Shown: positions 16,716-25,299 of the stretch, one piece after another
Layout of the letters: each line of letters begins with the position of its first letter
Position numbering within the stretch: position 1 is the first letter of the stretch
Assembly (NCBI GenBank): GCA_018335655.1
Contig: JAGXRX010000012.1
Location: forward strand, 1-40,401
Length of the DNA stretch: 40,401 nt
Direction: 5' to 3'
Origin: Erysipelothrix sp.
GTDB lineage: Bacteria; Bacillota_I; Bacilli_A; Erysipelotrichales; Erysipelotrichaceae
Notes under the pieces: model-generated
Databases searched by the model: none
Told to the model about the DNA's origin: nothing
The model's input: only the letters and a program-made list of their open reading frames with translations
Program-made: the position numbers and the translations under genes

Positions 16716-17563
16716 AATTATTCGTAGAAGTTAATTCTAAGGAATCTTTACAATCACTTCTAACATCTAATGCAAGTATCCTTGTGATTGGTTTAGAAGG
16801 GTTTAGTGGTGAACGCCTTTATAGTGTTTCATTTGATGAATTAGAAAACGTCATTCAATCCATTCATCACCATCACAAGCAAGTTTGCTTACTTTTCCCA
16901 TACATTGTTTTACAAACTCAATTTCAGCACTACACATCTCAACTCACAACATTAACCTCAATGAACATTGACTTCATTGCGTGTGGAGATGTAGGACTTG
17001 GCTATTTCTTAAGAATGAACAATACAAATTCAAAACTCATCTATATGAATGAAACAATGATAGCCAATCCTTTTGATGCGCAAACATTTCTTGAGTCAGG
17101 TTATGATTTAATCACACCTGCAATGGATATCACTTATGATAAGAAACTAAGCTTCGCACAAAAGATGCCTTCACAAACATTATTTCAAATATGTGGAACA
17201 CATCTTATATCTACTTCAAAGCGTCCACTCTTAAGTGCATACTATGATGTTATTAAAACACCAAATGCTTCAAAACATGTCAAACTGCGAGAGCATAATC
17301 GTGAACAATCTTATTTTGGGCTTGAAGATGATCAAGGATTTCATGTCTTTCATGAACAGCTACTTGTGTTAGACCATCCAACTTTCTTAGCGTGTGATTA
17401 TGGATATTTGTCTTCACTCTTTGTTCCTGTTGAGGAAACACTTCATTGGATAAATCTTATCAAATCTAATGAGTTTACCATTGAAAACGTAATGAAATCA
17501 TCAAGTTTTAGTGCTTATAGTGGTCTTGAAGAAACCGACAAAGGATTGGAGGCAGGAACATGA
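16712..17563 (+). CDS. U32-family protein, probable TrhP1 (YrrN-like) subunit
   Basis: 283 residues, cytoplasmic. The U32 proteins YrrN/YrrO (TrhP1/TrhP2) of Bacillus are needed for prephenate-dependent 5-hydroxyuridine at tRNA position 34. This protein is a divergent U32 barrel: it lacks the four-cysteine cluster seen in its neighbour, and the only motif-like part is FQICGTHLIST. The main evidence is position: ATGA overlaps on both sides, directly upstream of a clear TrhP2 homologue, as in Bacillus. Direct sequence similarity is weak by eye, so the assignment is contextual. Confidence 0.7.
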   Translation: MKLFVEVNSKESLQSLLTSNASILVIGLEGFSGERLYSVSFDELENVIQSIHHHHKQVCLLFPYIVLQTQFQHYTSQLTTLTSMNIDFIACGDVGLGYFLRMNNTNSKLIYMNETMIANPFDAQTFLESGYDLITPAMDITYDKKLSFAQKMPSQTLFQICGTHLISTSKRPLLSAYYDVIKTPNASKHVKLREHNREQSYFGLEDDQGFHVFHEQLLVLDHPTFLACDYGYLSSLFVPVEETLHWINLIKSNEFTIENVMKSSSFSAYSGLEETDKGLEAGT

Positions 17564-18762
17564 GTGTAGAATTATTAGCTCCAGCTGGAGATTTACTACG
17601 CTTAAAAGTAGCCTTTGATTTTGGAGCGGATGCTGTATTTATTGGAGGAAAAGCTTTTTCACTTCGTGCAAGAGCTTCCAACTTTACAATCAATGATATT
17701 GCGCAAGGTGTAAAGATTGCTCATGAGCGAGGAAAAAAACTTTTTGTAACTGTGAATATTATTCCTCATGAAGATAATTTTGAAGGAATTGAAGCTTATC
17801 TGACACAACTTAATGATATTGGAGTGGATGCAGTGATTGTCGCAAGTATTGCAATGGGTCGTATAAGTAAGCGAGTGGCTCCAAATATGGAAGTTCATAT
17901 CTCAACTCAAGTCAGTGCTGCGAATGAACATGCACTACACTTTTATATATCTTTAGGATTTGATCGTGTTGTGCTCGCTCGTGAATGCACCTTAGAAGAT
18001 GTTAGATCACTTGTTGAAAGCCAAATTATTCCTATCGAAGTGTTTATCCATGGAGGAATGTGTGTCAATGTATCTGGACGATGCACATTATCAAATCACA
18101 TGTCACTACGTGATGCTAATCGTGGTGGTTGTGCACAAACCTGTCGCTGGCGTTATGATGTAAGAGATTTAATGAGTGGTCAAATATTATCCAAACCAGA
18201 TCTATCATTTACAATGTCTTCAAAGGATCTAAATGCAACACCTCATTTGAAAGCACTTTTAGAAATGAATGTTGCATCTCTCAAAATTGAAGGACGAATG
18301 AAAAGTGAATATTATGTAGCAAGTGTAGTCAATGCATATCGTCATTTTATGGATCACCATGAAATACTTGATGAAGAAAACCAAATTGCTCAAACATTAT
18401 ATGAGTTATCAAAAGCTGCTTCACGAGATACATTTGATGGATTTTATGAAAAACTTCCTCATAGTAATTCCATATTATATGGGGTGAATGGTGCAGGAGT
18501 AAATCAAGATTTTGTCGGTGTAGTGCGTAAGATTGATTTAAAAACACAAAGAATGTGGATTGAAGTAAGAAATGTCTTTCAAGTCGGAGATACACTTGAA
18601 GTATTTGGTCCATATCATGAAAACCGTCAATGGTTAGTTCAAGACATGAGAAATGAAGAAAACAGTGAACTCCCAAGAGCATATCAACCGATGTCACTTG
18701 TGTCACTTCCACTTATTACCCCAATAGAAATTGATGAATTCATCAGAAAGGTAACACTATGA
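17560..18762 (+). CDS. trhP2: U32-family tRNA hydroxylation protein TrhP2 (YrrO-like)
   Basis: Member of the peptidase-U32 family, which in bacteria acts in RNA hydroxylation rather than proteolysis; the paired form makes ho5U34 in tRNA. 400 residues. The N-terminus ELLAPAGDLLRLKVAFDFGADAV is cut here only for length. IEVFIHGGMCVNVSGRC and the RGGCAQTCRW block supply the four cysteines that probably bind an Fe-S cluster. KIEGRMKSEYYV and the C-terminal barrel follow. It overlaps the trhP1-like gene and the SpoU methyltransferase by 4 nt each, so this stretch reads as an RNA-modification operon. Confidence 0.9.
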   Translation: MSVELLAPAGDLLRLKVAFDFGADAVFIGGKAFSLRARASNFTINDIAQGVKIAHERGKKLFVTVNIIPHEDNFEGIEAYLTQLNDIGVDAVIVASIAMGRISKRVAPNMEVHISTQVSAANEHALHFYISLGFDRVVLARECTLEDVRSLVESQIIPIEVFIHGGMCVNVSGRCTLSNHMSLRDANRGGCAQTCRWRYDVRDLMSGQILSKPDLSFTMSSKDLNATPHLKALLEMNVASLKIEGRMKSEYYVASVVNAYRHFMDHHEILDEENQIAQTLYELSKAASRDTFDGFYEKLPHSNSILYGVNGAGVNQDFVGVVRKIDLKTQRMWIEVRNVFQVGDTLEVFGPYHENRQWLVQDMRNEENSELPRAYQPMSLVSLPLITPIEIDEFIRKVTL

Positions 18763-19469
18763 TACTAGAAGGCGCATTAAGTGTTAAATCAGCACTCACA
18801 TATCAAAGACGTGTTATTCACGAAGTCATTCTTCCTACAAAACTTTCCAAAGATCAAGGATATATTTATCACTTAGCAAAGAAGTATAACGTAAAAGTGA
18901 CACAAAAAGATGATGTATCTTCTCTTGTGACTGGGCGTACTCATGGTGGTGTACTTGCGATTGTTGAACCTATCGCAATGGATCAAGTCTTTCCTCTTGA
19001 AGGATTAGTTTTAATAGTTGAGGGGGTAGATGATCCATTTAACTTAGGTATGATTATGAGAACTGCTGCGATAAGTGGCTTTAAAACAATCATAACCAAC
19101 ACCAAAGATTTTTATGATAATGAAGCAACTATAGTTAAATCATCAGCAGGTATGAGTGAAGCATTAAACTGGATTCGCTCATCAAACATTCCATCAGTGA
19201 TTGAACAGTATCATAAGAAAAACTATCGACTCATATGTGCTCAACGCAGTGATGCATCTAAACCTTTTGATCGAGTTCAATATCCTTCCAACGTAATATT
19301 AGCAATCGGTGGCGAAAAAAGAGGCTTATCTAAAGAAATTCTTGATTTAAGCTTCATGCACGTCGTGATTGAATATCCTTCAACTCAACGTGTTGCATTA
19401 TCTGCAGTCTCTGCAACTTCGATATTGACTTATCATATCGGTCGACAATTGATTCGTGATATACTATAA
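18759..19469 (+). CDS. SpoU/TrmH-family RNA 2'-O-methyltransferase
   Basis: SAM-dependent ribose methyltransferase with the trefoil-knot (SPOUT) fold, 236 residues. Motif 1 reads DDPFNLGMIMRTA (with the catalytic Arg), motif 2 AIGGEKRGLSKEI and motif 3 VALSAVSATSILTYH. The last departs from the usual SLNVSVAA form. The N-terminal part resembles the RlmB substrate-binding domain. The target (23S G2251, another rRNA site or tRNA) cannot be chosen. It starts in an ATGA overlap with trhP2, and its 3' end contains the nadE promoter. Confidence 0.88.
   Translation: MILEGALSVKSALTYQRRVIHEVILPTKLSKDQGYIYHLAKKYNVKVTQKDDVSSLVTGRTHGGVLAIVEPIAMDQVFPLEGLVLIVEGVDDPFNLGMIMRTAAISGFKTIITNTKDFYDNEATIVKSSAGMSEALNWIRSSNIPSVIEQYHKKNYRLICAQRSDASKPFDRVQYPSNVILAIGGEKRGLSKEILDLSFMHVVIEYPSTQRVALSAVSATSILTYHIGRQLIRDIL
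19457..19465 (+). promoter_or_regulatory. Extended -10 just before nadE
   Basis: TGA-TATACT lies in the end of the upstream gene. The hexamer ends 8 nt before ATG 19474 and no SD is present, so transcripts starting here would have a leader of about 2 nt. An alternative reading is TCGACA-17 nt-TATAAA, which would start inside the gene. Confidence 0.5.
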
Positions 19470-19473
19470 ATAT

Positions 19474-21288
19474 ATGAAATTAAAGATTGCATTAGGACAA
19501 ATGCGAGTCAAAAGTGGTCATATTGAAGCCAATGTCGCCACTATGATTGCTATGATTCACGAGGCACGCCAAGCGGGAAAAGATATTATTATTTTCCCTG
19601 AGATGTGCATTAGTGGATATATATTAGCAGATCGTTACAATGATTTTGCATTTTTAAAATTCGCAGAATCCATGAATGAAGTTATTAAAAACCATTCACA
19701 AGATATTATTGTCGTCTGGGGGAATATCGCATTAAGTATAAATGAAACATCAATCAAAGGCCATGATGGTCGCTTTGGTCGCGCTAATGCTGTTTACATC
19801 GCTCATCAAAAGAACTACGTAAAACGTGAGAACGGTTTAAACTATCCAGGAGTTAAAACACTACTTCCTAATTATCGTGTCTTTGATGATTCACGTTATT
19901 TTTTAAGTGCCTTAGATTTAAATAAAACCTTAGGCTTAGATTTCTATTCACCATTTATTGTGAATATTGATAATCAAACATATCGCTTAGGTTTAGAAGT
20001 ATGTGAAGATTTATGGAGTCAAGATTATTCATTTAACCCAACACTCACATGGGTGTCTAATAAAGTAGATATGATCATCAATGTATCTGCATCACCATGG
20101 ACACTTAATAAGGAAGCATCCCGTTTTAAAGCACTTGCACATCATGCTAAGCAAACATCAAATTTTCCATGGTTTGTCTATGTTAATCAAGTAGGTTTTC
20201 AAAACAATGGTAAAAACGTTATTGGATTTGATGGAGGATCAATGGTTGTTGATCCAAGTTTGAATGTCACAATGCAAGCTAATGATGACTTTAAACAAGC
20301 ACTTGTCTTTGAATCTAAACCTAATGACTGGTTTCAAACCAAGCTAATGACAGGTTTAATCGAAGCAATACGTTGTTTTGATGAAGAAATATTACCATTT
20401 AAACCAAAATGGATTATAGGTTTATCAGGAGGACTTGACAGTAGTATTGGTGCAACCTTAGTAACGATGGCACTTGGATGTGAACGTGTTATTGGTGTTA
20501 ATATGGCAACTCAATATAACTCAAATAAAACTATATCCAATGCTCAAGATATTGCAAAAAAATTGAACATCCAATATTCGGAAGGGTCAATAGAACCGCT
20601 TGTCGATATAACCCATCAAGTAAGCGAAACCTTTGGGTTCCCACTTGAGAGCTCATTAGCACAGGAAAATGCTCAAGCACGTATTCGAGGTCATTTACTT
20701 TCTTCGATTGCTTCAAGTGTAGGAGGAGTCATCCTTAACAATGCCAACAAGGTTGAAACAGCATTAGGATATGCAACCCTGTATGGTGATACGATAGGAG
20801 CACTTGCTCCACTGGGAGATCTAACTAAAGTTCAATTGTTTGATCTTGCGAAAGATATCAATACCTACTTTAATGATGAGATTATTCCTAAGAATCTAAT
20901 TGGTATGTTAAGTGACGAGGGTTATTCTTTTGACTTACCTCCAAGTGCTGAACTTAAAGAAAAACAAGTGGATCCTATGAAGTGGGGATATCATGATGCG
21001 TTAGTAACAAAACTAACCCAATATCCTGGATATCAACTTACAGAGTTTGAGCGAAGTGTTTTAGATAACACTCTAGAAGATGAAACCATGAAACATTGGT
21101 TATCAGTATATGGACTTACAGATCTGAATGCATTTAAAGAAGATATGAGATGGTTTAAGAAGAATGTTAATCAAGCGGTCTTCAAACGGATTCAAATGCC
21201 TCCAATTGTATTAATATCTCGAGGTGCATTTGGATATGATTATCGTGAAACGCAAGGTTACTATCAGGAGGAAAATCATGAAATTTAA
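19474..21288 (+). CDS. nadE: Glutamine-dependent NAD+ synthetase
   Basis: Makes NAD+ from nicotinate adenine dinucleotide using ammonia from glutamine. The 604-residue two-domain form is present: an N-terminal nitrilase-like glutaminase (Glu in FPEMCISGY, Lys in KRENGLNYPG, Cys in LEVCEDLW) and a C-terminal ATP-pyrophosphatase synthetase with the P-loop SGGLDSS. The start at 19474 (MKLKIALGQM) matches the family N-terminus; a start 18 bases earlier is less likely. No SD is seen, which suits a near-leaderless transcript or read-through from the upstream operon. It overlaps the next gene by 11 nt. Confidence 0.96.
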   Translation: MKLKIALGQMRVKSGHIEANVATMIAMIHEARQAGKDIIIFPEMCISGYILADRYNDFAFLKFAESMNEVIKNHSQDIIVVWGNIALSINETSIKGHDGRFGRANAVYIAHQKNYVKRENGLNYPGVKTLLPNYRVFDDSRYFLSALDLNKTLGLDFYSPFIVNIDNQTYRLGLEVCEDLWSQDYSFNPTLTWVSNKVDMIINVSASPWTLNKEASRFKALAHHAKQTSNFPWFVYVNQVGFQNNGKNVIGFDGGSMVVDPSLNVTMQANDDFKQALVFESKPNDWFQTKLMTGLIEAIRCFDEEILPFKPKWIIGLSGGLDSSIGATLVTMALGCERVIGVNMATQYNSNKTISNAQDIAKKLNIQYSEGSIEPLVDITHQVSETFGFPLESSLAQENAQARIRGHLLSSIASSVGGVILNNANKVETALGYATLYGDTIGALAPLGDLTKVQLFDLAKDINTYFNDEIIPKNLIGMLSDEGYSFDLPPSAELKEKQVDPMKWGYHDALVTKLTQYPGYQLTEFERSVLDNTLEDETMKHWLSVYGLTDLNAFKEDMRWFKKNVNQAVFKRIQMPPIVLISRGAFGYDYRETQGYYQEENHEI

Positions 21289-22411
21289 ACTAGAACATAG
21301 TTTACAAACTACGATTCTTGGCTTCACAATATCAGGATTACTTATTGTAGTCTTTGCACTCATGGTGATGAATTTTCAAGTAGTCCGTGATGGTTTCAAT
21401 CAATTAGCAGGATTATTACTACCATTTATTGTTGGATTTGCGTTAGCGTTTCTTATGTCGCCATTTCAGAATATAATTGAAAAGAACCTATTGAAGAATG
21501 TTAAACTGACAAGAAAATTCAAAAGGATTATATCCACTTCATTATCTTTAATCTTTACACTAAGCGTATTAATTGGATTGTTTGTTATTGTGACACCACA
21601 ACTTATTTCCTCAATCAACACTCTAATAGAGCAAATACCAAGTTACATTGACAGTACTTCCACAGCTTTGAATCAACTAATAAATCAACTTAACATTGAA
21701 CAAGAAGCCAGTGCTTTCCTTCAAGATGTCAGCGATGACATACTTCAAAGCATTAATCAATTGGGACGTGATGTATTGCCAAGTATATTATCAATGAGTA
21801 TTAATCTACTAACTATTTTGTTTAGATTTGTGGTGGGTATCATTATTGCGGTTTATATGCTACTAGAAAAGGAAAGATTTATTAATCAAGTAAGTAAACT
21901 TACATTGGCTTTATTCTCAAAAGAAGATGCAACTTTAATATTTAGAATTTCAAATCTTGCGAATGATAAATTTAACAAATTCATTTATGGAAAAACTATA
22001 GATTCGCTGATTGTGGGTGTAATTTCATTTATTGTGATGAGTTTTCTTCAATGGCCATATGCTTTATTGATTTCTGTCATTATTGGAATAACAAATATGA
22101 TTCCAGTCTTTGGACCATTCATTGGTGCTGTTCCTGGATTCTTAATTCTATTTATAGTTTCTCCTACCACCGCTCTTTGGTTTATATTATTCATTGTCAT
22201 TCTCCAACAAATCGATGGCAATATAATTGGTCCTAAGATACTAGGAGATTCACTTGGGTTACCAACACTTTGGATTATGTTTGCGATTATTGCAGGTGGT
22301 GGACTATTTGGAATAATAGGTATGTTCTTAGGAGTACCAATCTTTGCGGTAATTTATGTTATTGTCAAGGAAACAGTATTATTTAAACTCAAAGATAAAG
22401 GAATAGAATAA
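21278..22411 (+). CDS. AI-2E-family transporter-like permease
   Basis: 377 residues with about eight membrane helices. After two N-terminal helices comes a long amphipathic stretch (residues about 95-185). The C-terminal helices carry the conserved IIGPKILGDSLGLP block, the hallmark of the AI-2E/YdiK family. Members have been linked to autoinducer-2 export or Na+/H+ exchange; the true substrate is unsettled. ATG 21278 is chosen because GGAGG lies 6 nt upstream. It overlaps nadE by 11 nt and ends the operon at a strong terminator. Confidence 0.88.
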   Translation: MKFKLEHSLQTTILGFTISGLLIVVFALMVMNFQVVRDGFNQLAGLLLPFIVGFALAFLMSPFQNIIEKNLLKNVKLTRKFKRIISTSLSLIFTLSVLIGLFVIVTPQLISSINTLIEQIPSYIDSTSTALNQLINQLNIEQEASAFLQDVSDDILQSINQLGRDVLPSILSMSINLLTILFRFVVGIIIAVYMLLEKERFINQVSKLTLALFSKEDATLIFRISNLANDKFNKFIYGKTIDSLIVGVISFIVMSFLQWPYALLISVIIGITNMIPVFGPFIGAVPGFLILFIVSPTTALWFILFIVILQQIDGNIIGPKILGDSLGLPTLWIMFAIIAGGGLFGIIGMFLGVPIFAVIYVIVKETVLFKLKDKGIE

Positions 22412-22436
22412 AGCCACTTCAACGAAGTGGCTTTTT
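22411..22436. terminator. Bidirectional terminator between the permease and glutamine synthetase
   Basis: AAGCCACTTC (22411-22420) pairs with GAAGTGGCTT (22424-22433) around AAC, followed by T residues. A-rich sequence on the left allows use by the convergent gene too. Confidence 0.9.
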
Positions 22437-22438
22437 GT

Positions 22439-24505
22439 TTAATAACTAAATAGTAAATCAGTATAAGTTGGAATAGGATATAAACTATCATCCATTAATC
22501 CTTCAATCTTATCGGCAATCTCACGACATTTAATCATATGTGGACGAACGATATCATTGAAGAGTTTTCCTTTTTCACGAATATCATCCATTCTTTGTCC
22601 TTCATCCACTAAAAGCATTAATGTCTTCACAAAATCATAAGCTTCATCTACAAGTGCAGTGAGTGTACTTACTTTTTCATTTGCAAACCTTGATGTAGTA
22701 ACAAGTGAAGAAGCATGAATATCTTTAAGAGCTGCAGGTAATACGGATTTTAATAAGATCTCTGAAAGTGAGCGAGCTTCAAATAACACGGCGCGATAGA
22801 ATTGTTCATGAAGAATCTCAACACGGGCATGAACTTCTTTATCACTATAAACCCCCTGACGTGCAAACATAGCCAATGTGGTTGGTTCTAAATAGGAATC
22901 AATGGTTTCATTGAATGACTTAATATTTGGAAGACCACGACGTGCTGCCTCTTCTACCCAAGCTTGTGAGTATCCATCACCTGAGAATAAGATACGCTCA
23001 TGCTTTTTGAAGCGAACGATTAAGCTATCCACAATGGTTTCACGAATATCTTCTTTAGTACTTGACTCAATCTCACTCGCAATGAGTGCTAACTCATCAG
23101 CTAATGCAGCATTAAGAATTGTATTTGTGGTTGCGGCAGATCGAGATGAACCTACCATTCTAAATTCAAACTTAGATCCTGTAAATGCAAATGGAGATGT
23201 ACGGTTTCTGTCTGAAAACTCTTTAGGCATTTCTTTAAGGTTTGATAATGGAGAATGTACTTCACGTGTTTTTGTGATGGATGCAACTCCATTTGCTAAA
23301 GAGCGAAGTAAATCTTCTAAAGTAGAACCTAGATAAATAGAGATAATTGCTGGAGGAGCTTCATTAGCACCTAAGCGATGATCATTTCCAGCACCAGATG
23401 CTGACATGCGAAGTAGGGTAGGATACTTGTCAACCGTAGCCATAACTGCGACAACAAATACTAAGAATCTTAAGTTACTACCAGGTTCATCACTTGGATC
23501 AAACAGATTGAGTCCTGTATCAGTTTGAAGTGACCAGTTATTGTGTTTACCAGAACCGTTGATTCCTGCGAATGGTTTTTCATGAAGTAAACATTCTAAA
23601 CCATGTTTTTTAGCAGTTTTCTTTAAGATATCCATAATCAACTGGTTTTGATCAATCGCGATATGTGTAGGAGCATAAATAGGAACAATCTCAAATTGAT
23701 TAAACGCAACTTCATTATGTTCAACCTTTGAATAAATTCCAAGTTCCCAACATGCTTCATTTACATCTTTCATGAAAGCTGAAATCTTTTCAGGAATTGA
23801 ACCAAAGTAATGGTCTTCAGAATCTTGACCTTTAGCTGGTGCATGCCCTAGTAAAGTGCGTCCTGTAAGTTTTAAATCAAGACGTTTTTTAAATAACTCA
23901 GCATCAACTAAGAAATATTCTTGTTCTTGACCTAGAGTTGGCGTGACACTTTTTACATTTTTGTCGCCAAGTAAATGTAAAACGCGCGTCGCTTCTTTTG
24001 ATAAAGCGCGCATTGAGCGAAGTATTGGTGTTTTCTTATCCAATGCTTCACCATTAAATGAAACGAATACACTTGGAATACATAATACATGCCCGCGAAT
24101 GAATGCAGGTGAGGTAATATCCCAGTATGTATAACCACGTGCTTCAAATGTAGCGCGTAGTCCACCACTTGGGAATGATGAGCCATCAGCTTCACCTTTA
24201 ATCAGTGCTTTTCCAGAGAAGCGAGTAATAGGAACACCATTATCGTTGGACTCTAAGAAGGCATCATGTTTTTCGGCGGTGTTTCCAGTCATTGGTTGGA
24301 ACCAATGGGAATAGTGAGTTGCTCCATTTTCAATAGCCCAAGTTTTCATGACATGAGCTACAGCATCTGCAACTGAAGGTTCTAGAGAAATCTCATGAGC
24401 AAGTGCTTCTTTCCATTGCTCATAAATTGGACTTGGTAAGCGATCCTTAAGAACTTTGTTGTGACATAAATTCTTTCCAAAAGCATCAATACTTGATTTG
24501 TGCAT
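22439..24505 (-). CDS. glnN: Glutamine synthetase type III
   Basis: Condenses ammonia and glutamate to glutamine with ATP; 688 residues, the size of the large GSIII family found in Bacteroidetes, cyanobacteria and many anaerobic Bacillota. Seen: SFPSGGLRATFEARGYT near the N-terminus, the metal and glutamate sites in LGQEQEYFLVD and KVEHNEVAFNQFE, GINGSGKHNNWS, SGAGNDHRLGANEAPP and the GSSRSAA block. The C-terminus contains the long helical extension typical of GSIII. AAAGGATGA precedes ATG 24505. It has its own promoter. No GlnR or PII gene is nearby. Confidence 0.96.
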   Translation of the reverse strand: MHKSSIDAFGKNLCHNKVLKDRLPSPIYEQWKEALAHEISLEPSVADAVAHVMKTWAIENGATHYSHWFQPMTGNTAEKHDAFLESNDNGVPITRFSGKALIKGEADGSSFPSGGLRATFEARGYTYWDITSPAFIRGHVLCIPSVFVSFNGEALDKKTPILRSMRALSKEATRVLHLLGDKNVKSVTPTLGQEQEYFLVDAELFKKRLDLKLTGRTLLGHAPAKGQDSEDHYFGSIPEKISAFMKDVNEACWELGIYSKVEHNEVAFNQFEIVPIYAPTHIAIDQNQLIMDILKKTAKKHGLECLLHEKPFAGINGSGKHNNWSLQTDTGLNLFDPSDEPGSNLRFLVFVVAVMATVDKYPTLLRMSASGAGNDHRLGANEAPPAIISIYLGSTLEDLLRSLANGVASITKTREVHSPLSNLKEMPKEFSDRNRTSPFAFTGSKFEFRMVGSSRSAATTNTILNAALADELALIASEIESSTKEDIRETIVDSLIVRFKKHERILFSGDGYSQAWVEEAARRGLPNIKSFNETIDSYLEPTTLAMFARQGVYSDKEVHARVEILHEQFYRAVLFEARSLSEILLKSVLPAALKDIHASSLVTTSRFANEKVSTLTALVDEAYDFVKTLMLLVDEGQRMDDIREKGKLFNDIVRPHMIKCREIADKIEGLMDDSLYPIPTYTDLLFSY

Positions 24506-24536
24506 AATTTATTCATCCTTTGCATAATATGGGAGT

Positions 24537-24565
24537 ATTTTAGATTATCATTGAAATAATTGCAA
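24537..24565 (-). promoter_or_regulatory. Promoter of glutamine synthetase
   Basis: Minus strand: TTGCAA (24560-24565), a 17-nt spacer, then TAAAAT (24537-24542). An SD and the ATG follow after about 30 nt. No obvious nitrogen-regulator palindrome is seen. Confidence 0.6.
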
Positions 24566-24580
24566 GTCATTTTGCACAAA

Positions 24581-24611
24581 AAAAGCGTTTAATTTTTGAT
24601 TAAACGCTTTT
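24581..24611 (-). terminator. Terminator of the NifU-like gene
   Basis: AAAAGCGTTTAAT (24581-24593) pairs perfectly with ATTAAACGCTTTT (24599-24611) around TTTTG. The T tract is on the minus-strand side, just after the NifU-like stop codon. Confidence 0.9.
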
Positions 24612-24615
24612 GGTC

Positions 24616-24855
24616 TTAATCCTCGACAAGCACAACCTCAGTTACGAATGGGATTTCATCGGTGAGAATAGCTTCTACACCCATTTTATATGTTGTGTCA
24701 GTGGCACCACATCCTACACATGCACCAAGCAAGCGTAAGGTGACAACACCTTCATCATTAACATCCACAAATTCAACATCTCCACCATCACGTTGAATAT
24801 AAGGTCGAATCTTTTCGATGGTATCTGCAATCTGTTCGATATATTGTTCTCTCAT
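24616..24855 (-). CDS. NifU C-terminal-domain iron-sulfur scaffold protein (Nfu type)
   Basis: Short Fe-S carrier of 79 residues consisting only of the NifU C-terminal domain. RPYIQRDGGDVEFVDV and the cluster-binding GACVGCGATD (C-x2-C) are diagnostic; two subunits share one [4Fe-4S] cluster. ATG 24855 is chosen because AGGAGG lies 6 nt upstream, in preference to a start 39 bases earlier. Single-gene transcript. A supplier of Fe-S clusters fits a genome with RNF, MutY, QueH and U32 proteins, but no direct partner is implied by position. Confidence 0.95.
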   Translation of the reverse strand: MREQYIEQIADTIEKIRPYIQRDGGDVEFVDVNDEGVVTLRLLGACVGCGATDTTYKMGVEAILTDEIPFVTEVVLVED

Positions 24856-24877
24856 GAGACACCTCCTAATCATCGTT

Positions 24878-24886
24878 ATTATAGCA
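24878..24886 (-). promoter_or_regulatory. Extended -10 promoter of the NifU-like gene
   Basis: Minus strand TGC-TATAAT is a perfect extended -10, about 22 nt before ATG 24855, with AGGAGG between. It is divergent from the S1-protein promoter at 24905. Confidence 0.65.
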
Positions 24887-24904
24887 CAAAGCATAAAGTG
24901 AGTG

Positions 24905-24913
24905 TGTTATAAT
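24905..24913 (+). promoter_or_regulatory. Extended -10 promoter of the S1-domain gene
   Basis: TGT-TATAAT is a perfect extended -10. GAGG (24926-24929) and ATG 24937 follow. No clear -35 is seen. Confidence 0.65.
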
Positions 24914-24936
24914 GTCAATGAACATGAGGTAGTTTT

Positions 24937-25299
24937 ATGATTAAAGTAGGTCAAGTTGTGGTGGGTCGCATTAGTGGCATTCAGCCATATGGTGCGTTTG
25001 TTGAGATTGATGAGCAAACATCAGGACTCATCCACATATCAGAAATGAGTGATTATTTTGTTAAGGACATTAGTTTATATGTTCAACTGCATGATCAAGT
25101 ATATCTTAAAGTATTGGAAGTATCAGAAGACGGTCGTCAACTTAAATTGTCACTTAAAGCTGTATACCAAAGACCTTTAAGAAGATTTAGAGCGCGTGAT
25201 TTAAACCAACGATTACCACAAGGCAATATTGGCTTTAAATCACTTGCAGAGAAACTACCTGAATGGATTCAAAGTTGGAAAGGAAAATACCATGATTAA
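24937..25299 (+). CDS. S1 RNA-binding domain protein (YugI/CvfD-like)
   Basis: 120 residues: one S1 domain (about 1-75; GQVVVGRISGIQPYGAFVEI, shown only to its family limits) followed by a basic tail (RPLRRFRARDLNQR). This layout matches the general stress protein 13/YugI/CvfD group, which associates with ribosomes and affects translation and virulence genes in other Bacillota. GAGG lies 7 nt before the ATG. It overlaps pgi by 8 nt; a YugI-pgi neighbourhood is known in Bacillus. Confidence 0.9.
   Translation: MIKVGQVVVGRISGIQPYGAFVEIDEQTSGLIHISEMSDYFVKDISLYVQLHDQVYLKVLEVSEDGRQLKLSLKAVYQRPLRRFRARDLNQRLPQGNIGFKSLAEKLPEWIQSWKGKYHD

Noticed and set aside
22902-23336. Plus-strand open frame inside glutamine synthetase
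   Set aside because: It is antisense to conserved codons of glutamine synthetase, with no SD or family resemblance.
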